This document shows, in pieces, positions 12,201 to 21,649 of a stretch of DNA of 64,000 nt. This DNA is from Marasmius tenuissimus. Its lineage: Eukaryota; Basidiomycota; Agaricomycetes; Agaricales; Marasmiaceae. The DNA lies in assembly GCA_029532415.1 (NCBI GenBank), contig JAQOTA010000052.1, forward strand, positions 310,001 through 374,000, read 5' to 3'. Within the stretch, counting starts at the first letter, position 1; each line of letters opens with the position of its first letter. The notes beneath the pieces are model-generated. The model was not told the DNA's origin. It ran no database searches and worked only from the letters and a program-made list of their open reading frames with translations. The position numbers and the translations under genes are program-made.

Positions 12201-13926
12201 TTTCTTCTCTTTTCCATGACACTGTGACTGGTACGCGAGATAGGTCACGACTCGCTCTTCCTCTCATGTTCTAAACCTTCTACAGGCCTTGATGCTTTTC
12301 AAGCTGACCCTCTATCCAAGAAACTGTGTGCGGAGCCTCTCGTAAAGGTGAAGCGCTTTGAACGCCTCCCTGAAATAATCAGACTTATATTCTTTTCAGG
12401 CGAGCACGCATCTCATGGCACTGGTGAACTCCCTCTGTGCGATGCTACAAACAACTCCTTTCCACAGAGAGAATCATGCTCGGTTAATACTGGGGGTGAT
12501 CATTCAATTCTATCAACGATGTAGCGACAAATTCCAGGATTTGGTCATGACGCGACCACCGACCGAAACCTCAATCAACCCTGAAGTCGCAATTGGTGCT
12601 CAATGGGCACAACGCCCCGAATTATTGAATCCCTTATCCGAGCTCAAAGCTGTCCCAGTACGTTGGTCATCGGTGTACAAACCTGACTCGCACTGACTCG
12701 GATACAGAAACCTGACGGTCCAAAGACACGATCTTTGTGTCGTCAAGAGACAAATCTCGAAACGAACTTTTTGGGCGACGGTAAAATCTCAAAGGAGGAT
12801 CTGGTGGTGTCGGTACGAAATATAGGAGTGCTCGGATCTCTTTATCGAAGCATTGTTAGTCTATGTGTTTTTGACCTCCCCGCGCATTTCTGACCTTCAC
12901 TTAGACCTGGTTCGCCTCGGAGTTATCCGCGCTGAAGGCTCGGCCAGACGATATGCCTCCTACACCGCAAAACCTCGAACCCTTGTCCGCTGTACCATAC
13001 ACGCCCTTCACACCTCTCTTGCCAATCATGGCGGCACCAACGCCAGAAATCAATCTCCCTCTCTCCAAAGAAATGGCGCTGTAATTACGTCCACTTGGTG
13101 TGTCAGACAGTTGTTGACCCATGATTCCAGCCGATTCCAAGCGTTGGTCAAAACATACGATCAACTCTCCGATCTCATACTGGATACGGTCCGAATCGAT
13201 GTGCGGTGCAGGACCTTCCACTATTTGGACCTGGCCATGCGATCGGTAGGTCGCTCTTCCTCAGTCAATCAACAACGCTGACTGACTTACGAACAGGGTA
13301 ACTACACCATAGATACCGAAGCTGGAGAACCTGATCCACATATAATTGACCTCAATAACGAACTGGGAGAGTGCAACGACTTCTTGGCCACCGGCTTAAC
13401 CCGGGATGCCAGAGAGTGCGGAGATTTCTCTGCGATCAGACGAGCAGAGCGCTGACACCCTCTTTCCAGCTTTGTATTCGCGGGACTTGGCCAGCTCATG
13501 GCCACTGTCCTCATTTCTGGCGCACGCTACCTCCAGTCTCCCAATCCCTTTGGCATCAAGAAGATTCTCCGAAATGTCCTAGCGCTTCAGCAATGCGTGA
13601 AAACCTTCACGAATGCGGCGCAAGCCGAAGACCTCGAAAAGGCGAAGAAGTATTACGGACTATTTTTCAAAGGACCTCAGGCAAGTAGTCTTAGCGCCCT
13701 CGTACCCCTCGTGAATGTTTCTCACCGTAGGAAACAGGAGATGATTGAAGGGATCCGACGCGAACAGGCATTCACCTTTGACGAATACCAGGTCATGCTC
13801 GCATTACAATGTGGAATCGACCCCAATCGGGCTGGTGATAGGGCTTCGCAAGCTACGGACCGAAATTACAGTATGTATATGATAGATCTCCATGGGATGG
13901 AAATCGAGGACACCCCGGCATCTTGA
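9248..13926 (+). CDS. SEC8: Exocyst complex subunit Sec8
   Basis: Sec8 is a large subunit of the exocyst, the octamer that tethers secretory vesicles at sites of growth such as hyphal tips and septa. The ATG at 9248 begins MSRAPPFPTRQSRSPSVSNS, and about 200 residues of Ser/Pro/Arg-rich disordered sequence follow, as is usual in fungal Sec8. The conserved Sec8 helical region starts after this: HYQAFAAALPHHSSL, a coiled coil with IRRADLVQLW-like spacing (read SLGTKRADLVQLWSRGQTLE), then LVKNLKIINKPDMLEIGAVA and DLRSYLTGQE, which closely match the family. Helical-bundle exons continue to FLQ-rich C-terminal segments (KKILRNVLALQQCVKTF, EYQVMLALQCGIDPN), and the protein ends MEIEDTPAS. There are many introns of about 50 nt. 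It is convergent with the LYR-motif gene with 80 bp between the stops. Confidence 0.88.
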
Positions 13927-14006
13927 TAGAATTGTTATACCAGTGCATGTTGTATATCTAAGCGTTCGTATTCAACGGATCTGTTACAGTAGGAAGTGCA
14001 ACGCGT

Positions 14007-15168
14007 CTAGCCACCCGACTTCTTCGGCTTGGATAATTCGTACCAAGCCAGGTTATCCGCATCCATTTCAGGCTGTCGGAACGTCGTGCGTAGGTCGTGG
14101 GCGAGCGACATTGCAGACAACTCTACGTTATACCTTCCAGAGTTGGGATTCTTGCCTTTTGTATACGCCAATACCGGAAGTTTGCCTAAAAGTCTCTGGT
14201 AACGACGACGAAGCCAGCGTGACGGATGTCGAACGGGTGCGTTTGGAGTATCAGCGGCCTCGGATGTTTTTCTTTCTCGACGAGTCAGCCGTCGCGTTGA
14301 AAGTGGCTTCCCGACCAGCTTTTCAATCTCTTCAAACAGTCCGTGACCTTGTGCGCCGACTTCTCGAAGGTTAACACGATGTATATCCTCTGGGCGGGCA
14401 GATTCCGCGCCACTCGACGGATCCCTCAATATCAATTGCAACGGCGGGTATACTTTCTTCCACTCGCGAACAAAGTAACGCCATCTCGTGTTGACCTCTC
14501 GACGTTTGCTGAGAGGGCCAAGTAGTCGGGCTTCTTCCGTTGAAGGGTCGGCGCGAGGTGACAGCGTTGGAGGGAATTCTAGGTAGGAAAGTCGGATGGG
14601 CTTCGTTGTGCGTGAGAGTGTTGTAGTGAGGAGAGCTGTCAGTTCTGGAGAGTAAACAGGTGGACGTGACTTGGGAACGGGTGGTATGATTGGAGCAACA
14701 GATGGTGTTGAAGGTTGAGAGAGTAAAGGCTGGGCAGAAAAGTTCAGGGTCTTCTAAGTGGATTTGACGTCCCAAGTAACGCGCCTTCATAATTTCCCAT
14801 TTTATTTTGCCTTTCCTCCCATATACGAGATCCAGAACATGATCAAACGCCTTGTGGTCTCCTTCGCAAGCTGCTTGGATCTTCCTCATGTCCTGTAGAC
14901 GATGTACGTCGGCTTTTGGAGCCTCAAGAGTAAAGTGATGGCCATACCTGAGAGACTCGCTTGATCTTTCGCTTTTGTAGAGCTGCACGCCCGGTCTTCG
15001 CAATTGCACGAAAGTCATCTGTTGCTTTGATCCGGAAGAAAGCACTTGTCCGGGATGAGAACTAGATTTTCGGCTATATTGAGGGAAACCATACCGGAGA
15101 TGCTCGTGTGGAAGACGTCTAACTAGTCTCAGATATGTCCGTTGTAAGGAGGGGAGGCACACAGGCAT
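14007..15168 (-). CDS. LYR-motif protein, Cup1-like N-terminal family (mitochondrial)
   Basis: The ATG at 15168 opens MPVCLPSLQRTYLRLVRRLP, where TYLRLVRRLP is an LYR/Complex-I LYR-type helix. Three introns give one frame: about 51 nt after HEHLR (joining to AFFRIKATDDFRAIAKTG), 55 nt after KRKIKRVSQ (joining to DMRKIQAACEGD), and about 51 nt after WEIMKA (joining to PLLSQPSTPS). The rest contains RREVNTRWRYFVREWKKVYP and, near the end, RWLRRRYQRLLGKLPVLAYT, a block I associate with fungal LYR/Cup1-like proteins. LYR proteins bind mitochondrial acyl carrier protein and help assemble respiratory complexes or Fe-S enzymes. Which process this one serves is not known to me. It is divergent from LSG1 with 164 bp between starts. 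The alternative for the third intron is a 73-nt intron beginning at the GTATATGG before YGRKGK; I preferred the shorter one because it keeps that conserved-looking block. Confidence 0.68.
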
Positions 15169-15272
15169 GGAGAAGAGCAAAGGACGGCGGGCAACGGTGG
15201 GCTCAAGAAGTCTCAAGACTGGAAATATTAGGCGCTCATGTGCATGAACACCGGAAAATCCGAGCGCCCATA

Positions 15273-15281
15273 TTACGTCAT
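15273..15281. promoter_or_regulatory. TTACGTCAT bZIP/CRE-like site in the LYR/LSG1 divergent region
   Basis: TTACGTCAT matches an ATF/CREB-type half-palindrome. It lies 52-60 nt upstream of the LSG1 ATG and about 105 nt upstream of the LYR-gene ATG. Binding is not shown. Confidence 0.25.
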
Positions 15282-15332
15282 CTATTCTTCTTCCTCGAAA
15301 CCCTTGCGCAAATCCTCGACTGTAATTCTGAC

Positions 15333-17732
15333 ATGGTAAGTTTTCCTGAAATCGTGTGATCGGGCGTACTCACTCTTTTTAATAGGCACCCAGGACGAAA
15401 GGGAGAGATCACAATCCAAGTGGGCTCGGACGAGCGATACAAAATCGAAAGATTAAAGATGCTAAGAAATTCATCGAGAGTGGAATGGTGAGTCACTAGC
15501 TTCCTCGAACAATTTTCAAGCTCTGACCGAGCGACATTCACCTAGTACACCACCGATGTCGACTCGACGTCTCGTCTCAAATCAGTCACTCAAGAAGGAG
15601 ATCTCGATGAGTTCCTCAACACGGCCCAACTCGCTGAAATGGATTTCACTGCAGGCAAGGAAAAGGTCGAATACGAGAAGATCTGACGAATTAAATGTTG
15701 CCTCTATAGAACGACGGAACGTGAAGATTTTACCACAAACAACTACTACGTCCCAAAATCCCTACCTTCTGTCAGAACAGGAAGAGCAGAAAACCATCCA
15801 GAAACACCAAGAGAATAAGCAACGGTTACGGGTCCCAAGAAGGCCTCCATGGACAAAATCAATGACGACTGCAGAATTAGAGAGGCAAGAGAAGGCAGCC
15901 TTTCTCGATTGGCGTCGGGGTCTTGCCGTGTGAGTGGTTTGCGCTATCGTTTGCCAGAACTGCCATCTCACCCCGCGCCTAGTCTTCAGGAGGAAGAGAA
16001 ATTCCTTTTGACACCATTCGAGCGGAATTTGGAGGTTTGGAGGCAGCTGTGGAGAGTTCTAGAGAGGTCACATTTGATTGTACAAATCGTCGATGCCCGT
16101 AACCCGTTACGGTTCCGTTGTGAAGACCTGGAAGACTATGTGCGCGATGTAGAAGGGCCAGAGGGGGAAAAGGGTACCGGGAAGGGTCTGCGCAGGAGTC
16201 TTCTACTGATCAACAAGTCGGATCTGCTAACAGCCAAGCAAAGGTCAGTATTTTTTCATAATCGAAAGTGATCGTTGCCGAGCATCTAAACCTTTATTCG
16301 TCGAAGAATACAATGGGCAGATTACTTCGACTCACAATCCATCCGATACGCGTTTTTCTCTGCTGCCAATGCTTCTGCTCTTCAACAAGCACGGAGGGAC
16401 GCCCTCACCGCTGAGAACGCTGCGCCAGATAGCGACGGCGACGAATCGGATCCGGTAGGACAGGAAGATGAGGAAGGCGGAGAGGCCTCAGAGGATGAAG
16501 ACTCGGCGCCAGGCGACGAAGGAGATGCCTCGGATGATTCGGATGAATTCATTTCAGCTGACGAAGACGCGGAGGAAGAGGAAGAAGACATTCAGGATCC
16601 TCGAATCAAGGTACTATCGGTCATAGAGCTCGAAGAACTATTCACGAAATCCGCTCCGGATCACTCTGGTAAGTACCTCAGACTCCCCGGCATATCCCAG
16701 AGCAATGTTTGACCTCCATTCATAGTCTTCAAGGACGCTCAAGGAAACCCCCCAACGAAGACGGTGGTCGGTCTGGTCGGGTATCCGAACGTCGGAAAGT
16801 CGAGCACTATAAACGCTCTACTCGGGGAGAAGAAAGTCAGCGTGTCATCGACTCCCGGAAAAACAAAACACTTCCAGACTATTCACTTATCGGAATCGAC
16901 AATATTATGTGACTGTCCTGGTCTGGTTTTCCCGCAGTTCGCCACAACAAAGGCCGAGCTGGTTTGCGACGGTGTCCTTCCCATAGACCAGATGAAGGAG
17001 TACACAGGACCAATATCTCTGGTGGTGCAGCGCTTACCCAAAGAGGTACTTCAGGCCACATATGGGCTGTCTATCCAAGTGAAGGGTGTAGAAGACGGTG
17101 GTGACGGTTTGATGAGAGCAGAGAACCTTTTGATCGCCTATGCCAGTGAGTGCTCTTGTGTCATTCCCTTACAACAGAGAAACTAACGCCACGGAACAGT
17201 CGCTCGTGGATACATGCGATCCGGTCAAGGAAATCCCGACGAAGCTCGTGCGGCAAGATACATCCTCAAGGACTACGTGAACGCGAAGCTGTTGTATTGC
17301 CACCCTCCTCCTGGTATCTTACCGAAACTTTTCAACGAACAAACCCATCAAATACAACTACGCCGAATGGCTGGGAAGAAGCGAGCACCAGTCACTCGAG
17401 TCGGGAAAGACGCCGATACATATGTCGCAACTGAACCGAAAACGCAGGAAACACGGACTACCGAAGGTCAGGGACCCAAATCTCGAGCACTTGACCAGGA
17501 GTTCTTCAATCAGAACTCTATGGGTGTATACGCAAAGGGCATTCACGGCGGAAGGGGCTTTTCCCGATCAACCGCGTTTCCTCATCAAAATACGATGACA
17601 AACGAAGGGGTCGTTATCGCACCGAAACATGCTAGGATGGCCGCTGTCCTTGCCAATCAAACGCAGGACGGGAACAAAAAGCACAAGAAACCCAAACGTG
17701 TAAAACAGAGAAGCGGGAAGGGCTATGATTGA
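15333..17732 (+). CDS. LSG1: Large-subunit GTPase 1 (Lsg1), circularly permuted GTPase
   Basis: Lsg1 is the cytoplasmic GTPase that releases Nmd3 from pre-60S ribosomal subunits. The first coding exon is only the ATG (15333-15335); a 50-nt intron follows, and exon 2 begins APRTKGRDHNPSGLGRAIQN, the typical Lsg1 N terminus. The GTPase motifs come in permuted order: G4 NKSD (LLLINKSDLLTAKQR, about 16205-16240), then after a long acidic insertion the G1 loop GYPNVGKSSTINALLG (about 16780-16830), the G2 region TPGKTKHFQT and G3 DCPGLVFP (about 16910). The C terminus is basic (KKHKKPKRVKQRSGKGYD) and fits ribosome binding. Introns lie near 15490-15545, 15905-15985 and others; not all borders were fixed. 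The acidic insertion (about 16410-16600) is Ser/Asp/Glu rich. It is divergent from the LYR-motif gene. Confidence 0.92.
15336..15385 (+). other. 50-nt intron directly after the LSG1 start codon
   Basis: GTAAGT follows the ATG immediately and the acceptor is TTTTTAATAG; the next codon is GCA. Reading through instead gives a frame (MVSFPEIV) that stops at once. Confidence 0.75.
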
Positions 17733-18202
17733 AAGTAGACAACTAGATTTACCGTATCTCTATCCGTTATGATCGATTATACTGAGTCGTCATCATTCAC
17801 GCTGTTCTGCATGGCATGAACTCTCGGATTGCATATTTACTATGAGTCTACAAGTACATAGCACTAATACACGGTCCCAGAACGGGTTCATCACCAAGTG
17901 TGGTATACAAGGAAGGTGCAGGGATTCGTATTCAATGTTCAACGACGATACGCAGGAAAGACTCGTATGGAAACTGGTATGGAAACTTGCGGAACGTTGG
18001 GAGAGCTTTGGATGTAAGGAAACTCCATTACATTCAAAGCCCTCTCAACACTCGGCAAGGTTCAATACGAGTTTTTATACGAGTCTTGCCTGCGGATTGT
18101 CATTGACTGGTCGTGGGCCCTGACTGAGGGGACGACGAGACCAGTGCTCGTACCATGCACGTTACAAGGGCACACACTTGTCGGTGATGCCCACCTCAAG
18201 GC
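17733..18202. other. Convergent 3' region between LSG1 and the RNase III-like gene (470 bp)
   Basis: This should hold two 3' UTRs. Short frames (for example 17842-18123) have no recognisable content. An 11-bp direct repeat, GTATGGAAACT, occurs at 17965-17975 and 17977-17987. I see no RNA gene. Confidence 0.45.
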
Positions 18203-19555
18203 TCAAGCCCACCCCATAGAATAAAATGCTTGTCGAGCGGCTTCCTCCTTCGCTACTTGCTTGGTCATCCCAGCCCCCATACCCTTGGGTATACCGTTGA
18301 CTGCAACGTAATGAGAAGAAAATCACAAGGATAACAGGCTGAACTCACCAACACACTGGACTGTCCATTTCCCGGCGTGCGAAGGTCCACTGAACTGAGA
18401 TTGGTAGTCCACTTTCACTTTACGCTGAGAAGCCGTCTGGTTGAACAACGGGAGAAAAGCTAGATGTGGCTGGGCCGGAGACAAGGGGTTCATAGGTGGA
18501 TTCCGCGGTGGGGCTAACGGGACTTGCGAGTAAGTCCCGCCGACGTTAGGGCGCTGATACCCTTGAAGCTGTGGTCCTGGACGGGTGGTGGAATAGGGCT
18601 GTGCTGTTGCTGAAACGGAAGCTCCTGGATAGGTATTATTGAACGCATTCATCCAATTAGACGTCCTATTTTGAACAGGAGACGGGGTCGGAGGAGGCTG
18701 GGAGGCGAAGAATACTCCAGTATTAGATGACCCGGCAAAAGGGGACTGCATAGGAGGCGCTTCTGCCTTCATTCGCTTCTGTGGGGGTGTAGAAGGTCGA
18801 TATGTGGGAGGTGGACCGGGATCTGCTACTGGAGGCCGTGTAGTTGAATCGTTCTGTGTTTCGCCACCGAGAAGACCATCCAGCCATCTGCAAACAGCTT
18901 CCAGCCCACTTCCAACATATAAACCTCCTGCGAAAGCATAAAATAATAACCTAGTCTCCTGTAGCAGAAGAGATATTTAGATTCAATCGCTGTATAATTA
19001 ATTTACAACGTACCTCTGGTGTCGACAGCTTCTTATATGCGTCTGGCGTACACCGAACCTTCTCCCTCAGCTTGTATGCTGTTACCCATGTGTTGATATG
19101 GGAATCATCCAGGACCTTGGCGCTCAAGTGCTGCCCTGCATGTCAGCTTCAACCTGTACTGAGACCACTAGAATAGAATTCGATCGACTCACCAGAAGCT
19201 CTTCACTCTTCTTCAGCGGCCGCCGCTTGAAGAAAACATGGGTAACTGCCATACTCAACACCTTCTCGCCGAGAACCGACAGCCTCTCGTTGTCCTCAAA
19301 CTCCTCGGGTGAAATGTCCTCACTTCGCCTGAGAGACTTGTGGGTGAACACTTGAAGAAGATACTCCCCGCGAAGTTGAGGCAGAGCGGGTAGCTCCGGG
19401 GTGATGTTCCCATGAGGAGTCGGGCTCTGCGTTGTGGTTGTAGTTGTGGTATTATGGCTCGTCGTAAGGCCAGGATTTGCTTGCGTATGGGTCCGTTTCA
19501 AATGAGTGCTGAATGTATGCGATGTGTTCGATGTACTAAAGCCTGTGTTCATCAT
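18203..19555 (-). CDS. RNase III-domain plus dsRBD protein, catalytically degenerate
   Basis: The ATG at 19555 opens MMNTGFSTSNTSHTFSTHLK; the open frame extends upstream without an ATG in good position. After a Thr-rich stretch comes an RNase III domain: YLLQVFTHKSLRR, the signature NERLSVLGEKVL (about 19265-19300), SAKVLDDSHINTWVTAYKL and, after an intron, LLFYAFAGGLYVGSGLEAV. A Pro-rich linker of over 100 residues leads to a C-terminal dsRBD-like half (VDYQSQF...GAGMTKQVAKEEAARQAF) ending YSMGWA. In active enzymes the signature reads NERLEFLGDAVL and a later A-D-x-F-E-A block supplies two more acids. Here the second Glu is Ser, the Asp is Glu, and the later Asp/Glu positions read Leu and Tyr. 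It may be an RNA-binding scaffold, like mitochondrial ribosomal protein mL44, but the long linker is unlike mL44. The in vivo role is unknown. Confidence 0.78.
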
Positions 19556-19883
19556 GAAATGCCCCACTACCAGGTCGTAACTTGGGTGGTGGGCGCTCGT
19601 GTCTGCGGGAAAGAAGGACAAGAAAATGCAAGAGTTATCGTTTTTGTCCGCGTGGGAGTCAGACGCTGTCAACACCGCCAGATCTGATTTAGTGGGCGCC
19701 TATTAATTCAAATATGTAAGCGCCCGACTGCGCACTTAGCTTTTTAGGGCCTCCTGACTGCGGCGGGAACCTTGGTCATGATCACAATGTTCGTTGATTC
19801 ATTGTATCTGCATATAGACTCCGAGCCAAATCCGCGCTCCGAGGTGACTCGACAGAACGAGCTGATAGGATTTGATGATGATA

Positions 19884-19897
19884 TGAGTCACGACTCA
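19884..19897. promoter_or_regulatory. TGAGTC/GACTCA inverted repeat with an AP-1/Gcn4 core
   Basis: TGAGTCACGACTCA holds a perfect TGAGTCA heptamer and its mirrored half two bases on. It lies about 330 bp from the RNase III-like start and about 410 bp from the FGH start. Confidence 0.25.
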
Positions 19898-20052
19898 CAG
19901 CCTTTGACACGCGGAGGACGCCTTTTCCTCGAACACAGGCAACTGAACTCCCTGACTGACTCCCCTTGAAAGCAGGTGAAAGCGTGCAAGCGTCTGCCGA
20001 CGGGTACCCTCAGCGCATCCAAGACGTCAGGCTGCATGTCACCCGCCTTGGA

Positions 20053-20068
20053 AGCTTAAGCTTAAGCT
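20053..20068. repeat. 16-bp perfect palindrome AGCTTAAGCTTAAGCT
   Basis: This consists of two overlapping CTTAAG units in a perfect palindrome. It could be a dimer-binding site or chance. Confidence 0.4.
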
Positions 20069-20309
20069 CAAAGTCCGTACCAGTGATGTCGATCCAATAG
20101 GTTGCTTTGCATCAAACATTGGGATCTCAAGAGCTTCCCAGTTGTATGGAGAGAATTCCCTCGGAGCCACAACCGTGGAAAGGCGAAACGGGCGAAACTG
20201 TGAGGGAGAAGCGTGGGAAGTTCGGATATTGATGTCCAAGACTGAGGTGATGTCATACCGAACTTCCGTTCTTCGCCCTTTCACACTCTTTCACCAACTC
20301 TCATCGAGG

Positions 20310-21537
20310 ATGACCACAACTGCGCCTCTTGAAAAAGTATCCTCCAACAAAACCTTTGAAGGTGAACTCATCAAATACAAGTTCAAGGTTAGTCCTTCCT
20401 GTCCAACTGACACAACGCGATGGCGCTCTGATCGTGGTATCGTTCTATCAGTCTGCCAGTCTAGGCGGTCTTGAAGCCAACTTCAATCTCTTCTTGCCTC
20501 CAAATGCGTCCGCGACCAACAAAGTGCCCGTCCTGGTCTACCTATCTGGCTTGACCTGTACGGAGGACAACGGGTATGTCCATCGCGATTCATCTCACAG
20601 ATGTCCATTCATATCGACACTCTTATCTTCGAAATCAGAGCCCAAAAAGGCTCTTTCCTGGGTCCAGCCTCATCGCAAGGCATCGCCATTCTATTCCCAG
20701 ACACCTCTCCTCGTGGTGCAAGCATCCAGGGTGAAGATGACGATTGGGACTTTGGTACCGGTGCGGGCTTCTATCTGAACGCGACTAATCCAAAGTATTC
20801 CGGTCACTACAACATGTACACTCATGTCACACTCGAGCTTCCACAAGTCATTGAGGCTGCTGGATTGCCAATCGTTAGTATTGTTTCTCGGACTTGAGAC
20901 CTTTGAACACCTGATTGGAGTCTCGACAGGACTGGAAGCGTCAATCCATATTCGGTCATAGCATGGGTGGTCATGGGGCTCTCACTTTGTACTTGACGAC
21001 TGCGAAGCAGTATCGCTCCGCCTCGGCATTCTCTCCCATATCCAACCCAACCCAATGCCCTTGGGGACAGAAGGCTTTCAACGGATATCTTCAGGGAGGC
21101 GTGGAAGAGGCCAAGGAGAAATACGACGCGACCGAGCTGATCGCAAGGAGCAAAGATTCCGTTCACATCCTCGTGGATTACGTGGGCAAACTTGGCGGTT
21201 GATTTCTCCACCGGTACTCACTCCTTGTTTTCTCAGGGCACCGGGGACAACTTCTACAAACAGGGTCAACTTTTGCCCGAAAACTTCCTCAAAGCTGCCC
21301 GGGACGCGGGCTACGATGAGGTCCAGGTGCGAGTGAGGGCTCAAGAGGGCTACGATCACAGTTATTTCTTCGTGGGTTATCATCTTCCCGGTTTACACTT
21401 ACCGGTGCCACTCACACCCCTACTCGTTAGATCTCTACCTTCGCGAGTGACCACGTCCACTGTAAGCCAGGGTCACAAACATTCCGTTCCAAGTGCTCAT
21501 TCCACCGTCAGTCCATGCCAATTTCCTCAAAGCGTGA
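20310..21537 (+). CDS. S-formylglutathione hydrolase (esterase D)
   Basis: It hydrolyses S-formylglutathione to formate and glutathione, the second step of glutathione-dependent formaldehyde detoxification in the cytosol. The ATG at 20310 gives MTTTAPLEKVSSNKTFEG. Family marks are VLVYLSGLTCTEDNG, the substrate-pocket segment GASIQGEDDDWDFGTGAGFY, the nucleophile elbow GHSMGGHGALTLYL (about 20955-21000), the Asp region ILVDYGTGDNFYKQGQLLPE (across an intron at about 21181-21239) and the catalytic His in GYDHSYFF. The last exons read ISTFASDHVHFHANFLKA and stop at 21537. Length and order match the esterase D family. It has no C-terminal peroxisomal signal. It is convergent with the FHA kinase, 112 bp apart. 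Confidence 0.93.
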
Positions 21538-21649
21538 ATTACGACCAGAAGTACAATCAGTGTATAACATACAGAAGGCGGAATCTATAAACGAAAGAGC
21601 ACACACAGAGAATATAGCAGGAGCGAGAGCACAAGAGCAGAGCACAAAG

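Larger units (their letters stand above)
19556..20309. promoter_or_regulatory. Long divergent promoter region between the RNase III-like gene and S-formylglutathione hydrolase (754 bp)
   Basis: No convincing gene is present; frames such as 19772-19969 (+) and 20039-20284 (-) look random. It contains a TGAGTCA (AP-1/Gcn4 core) at 19884-19890 within the inverted repeat TGAGTC-AC-GACTCA, and a 16-bp perfect palindrome at 20053-20068. Confidence 0.45.

Noticed and set aside
19420..19460. GT-rich repeat
   Set aside because: Explained as a threonine run in the N terminus of the RNase III-like protein.
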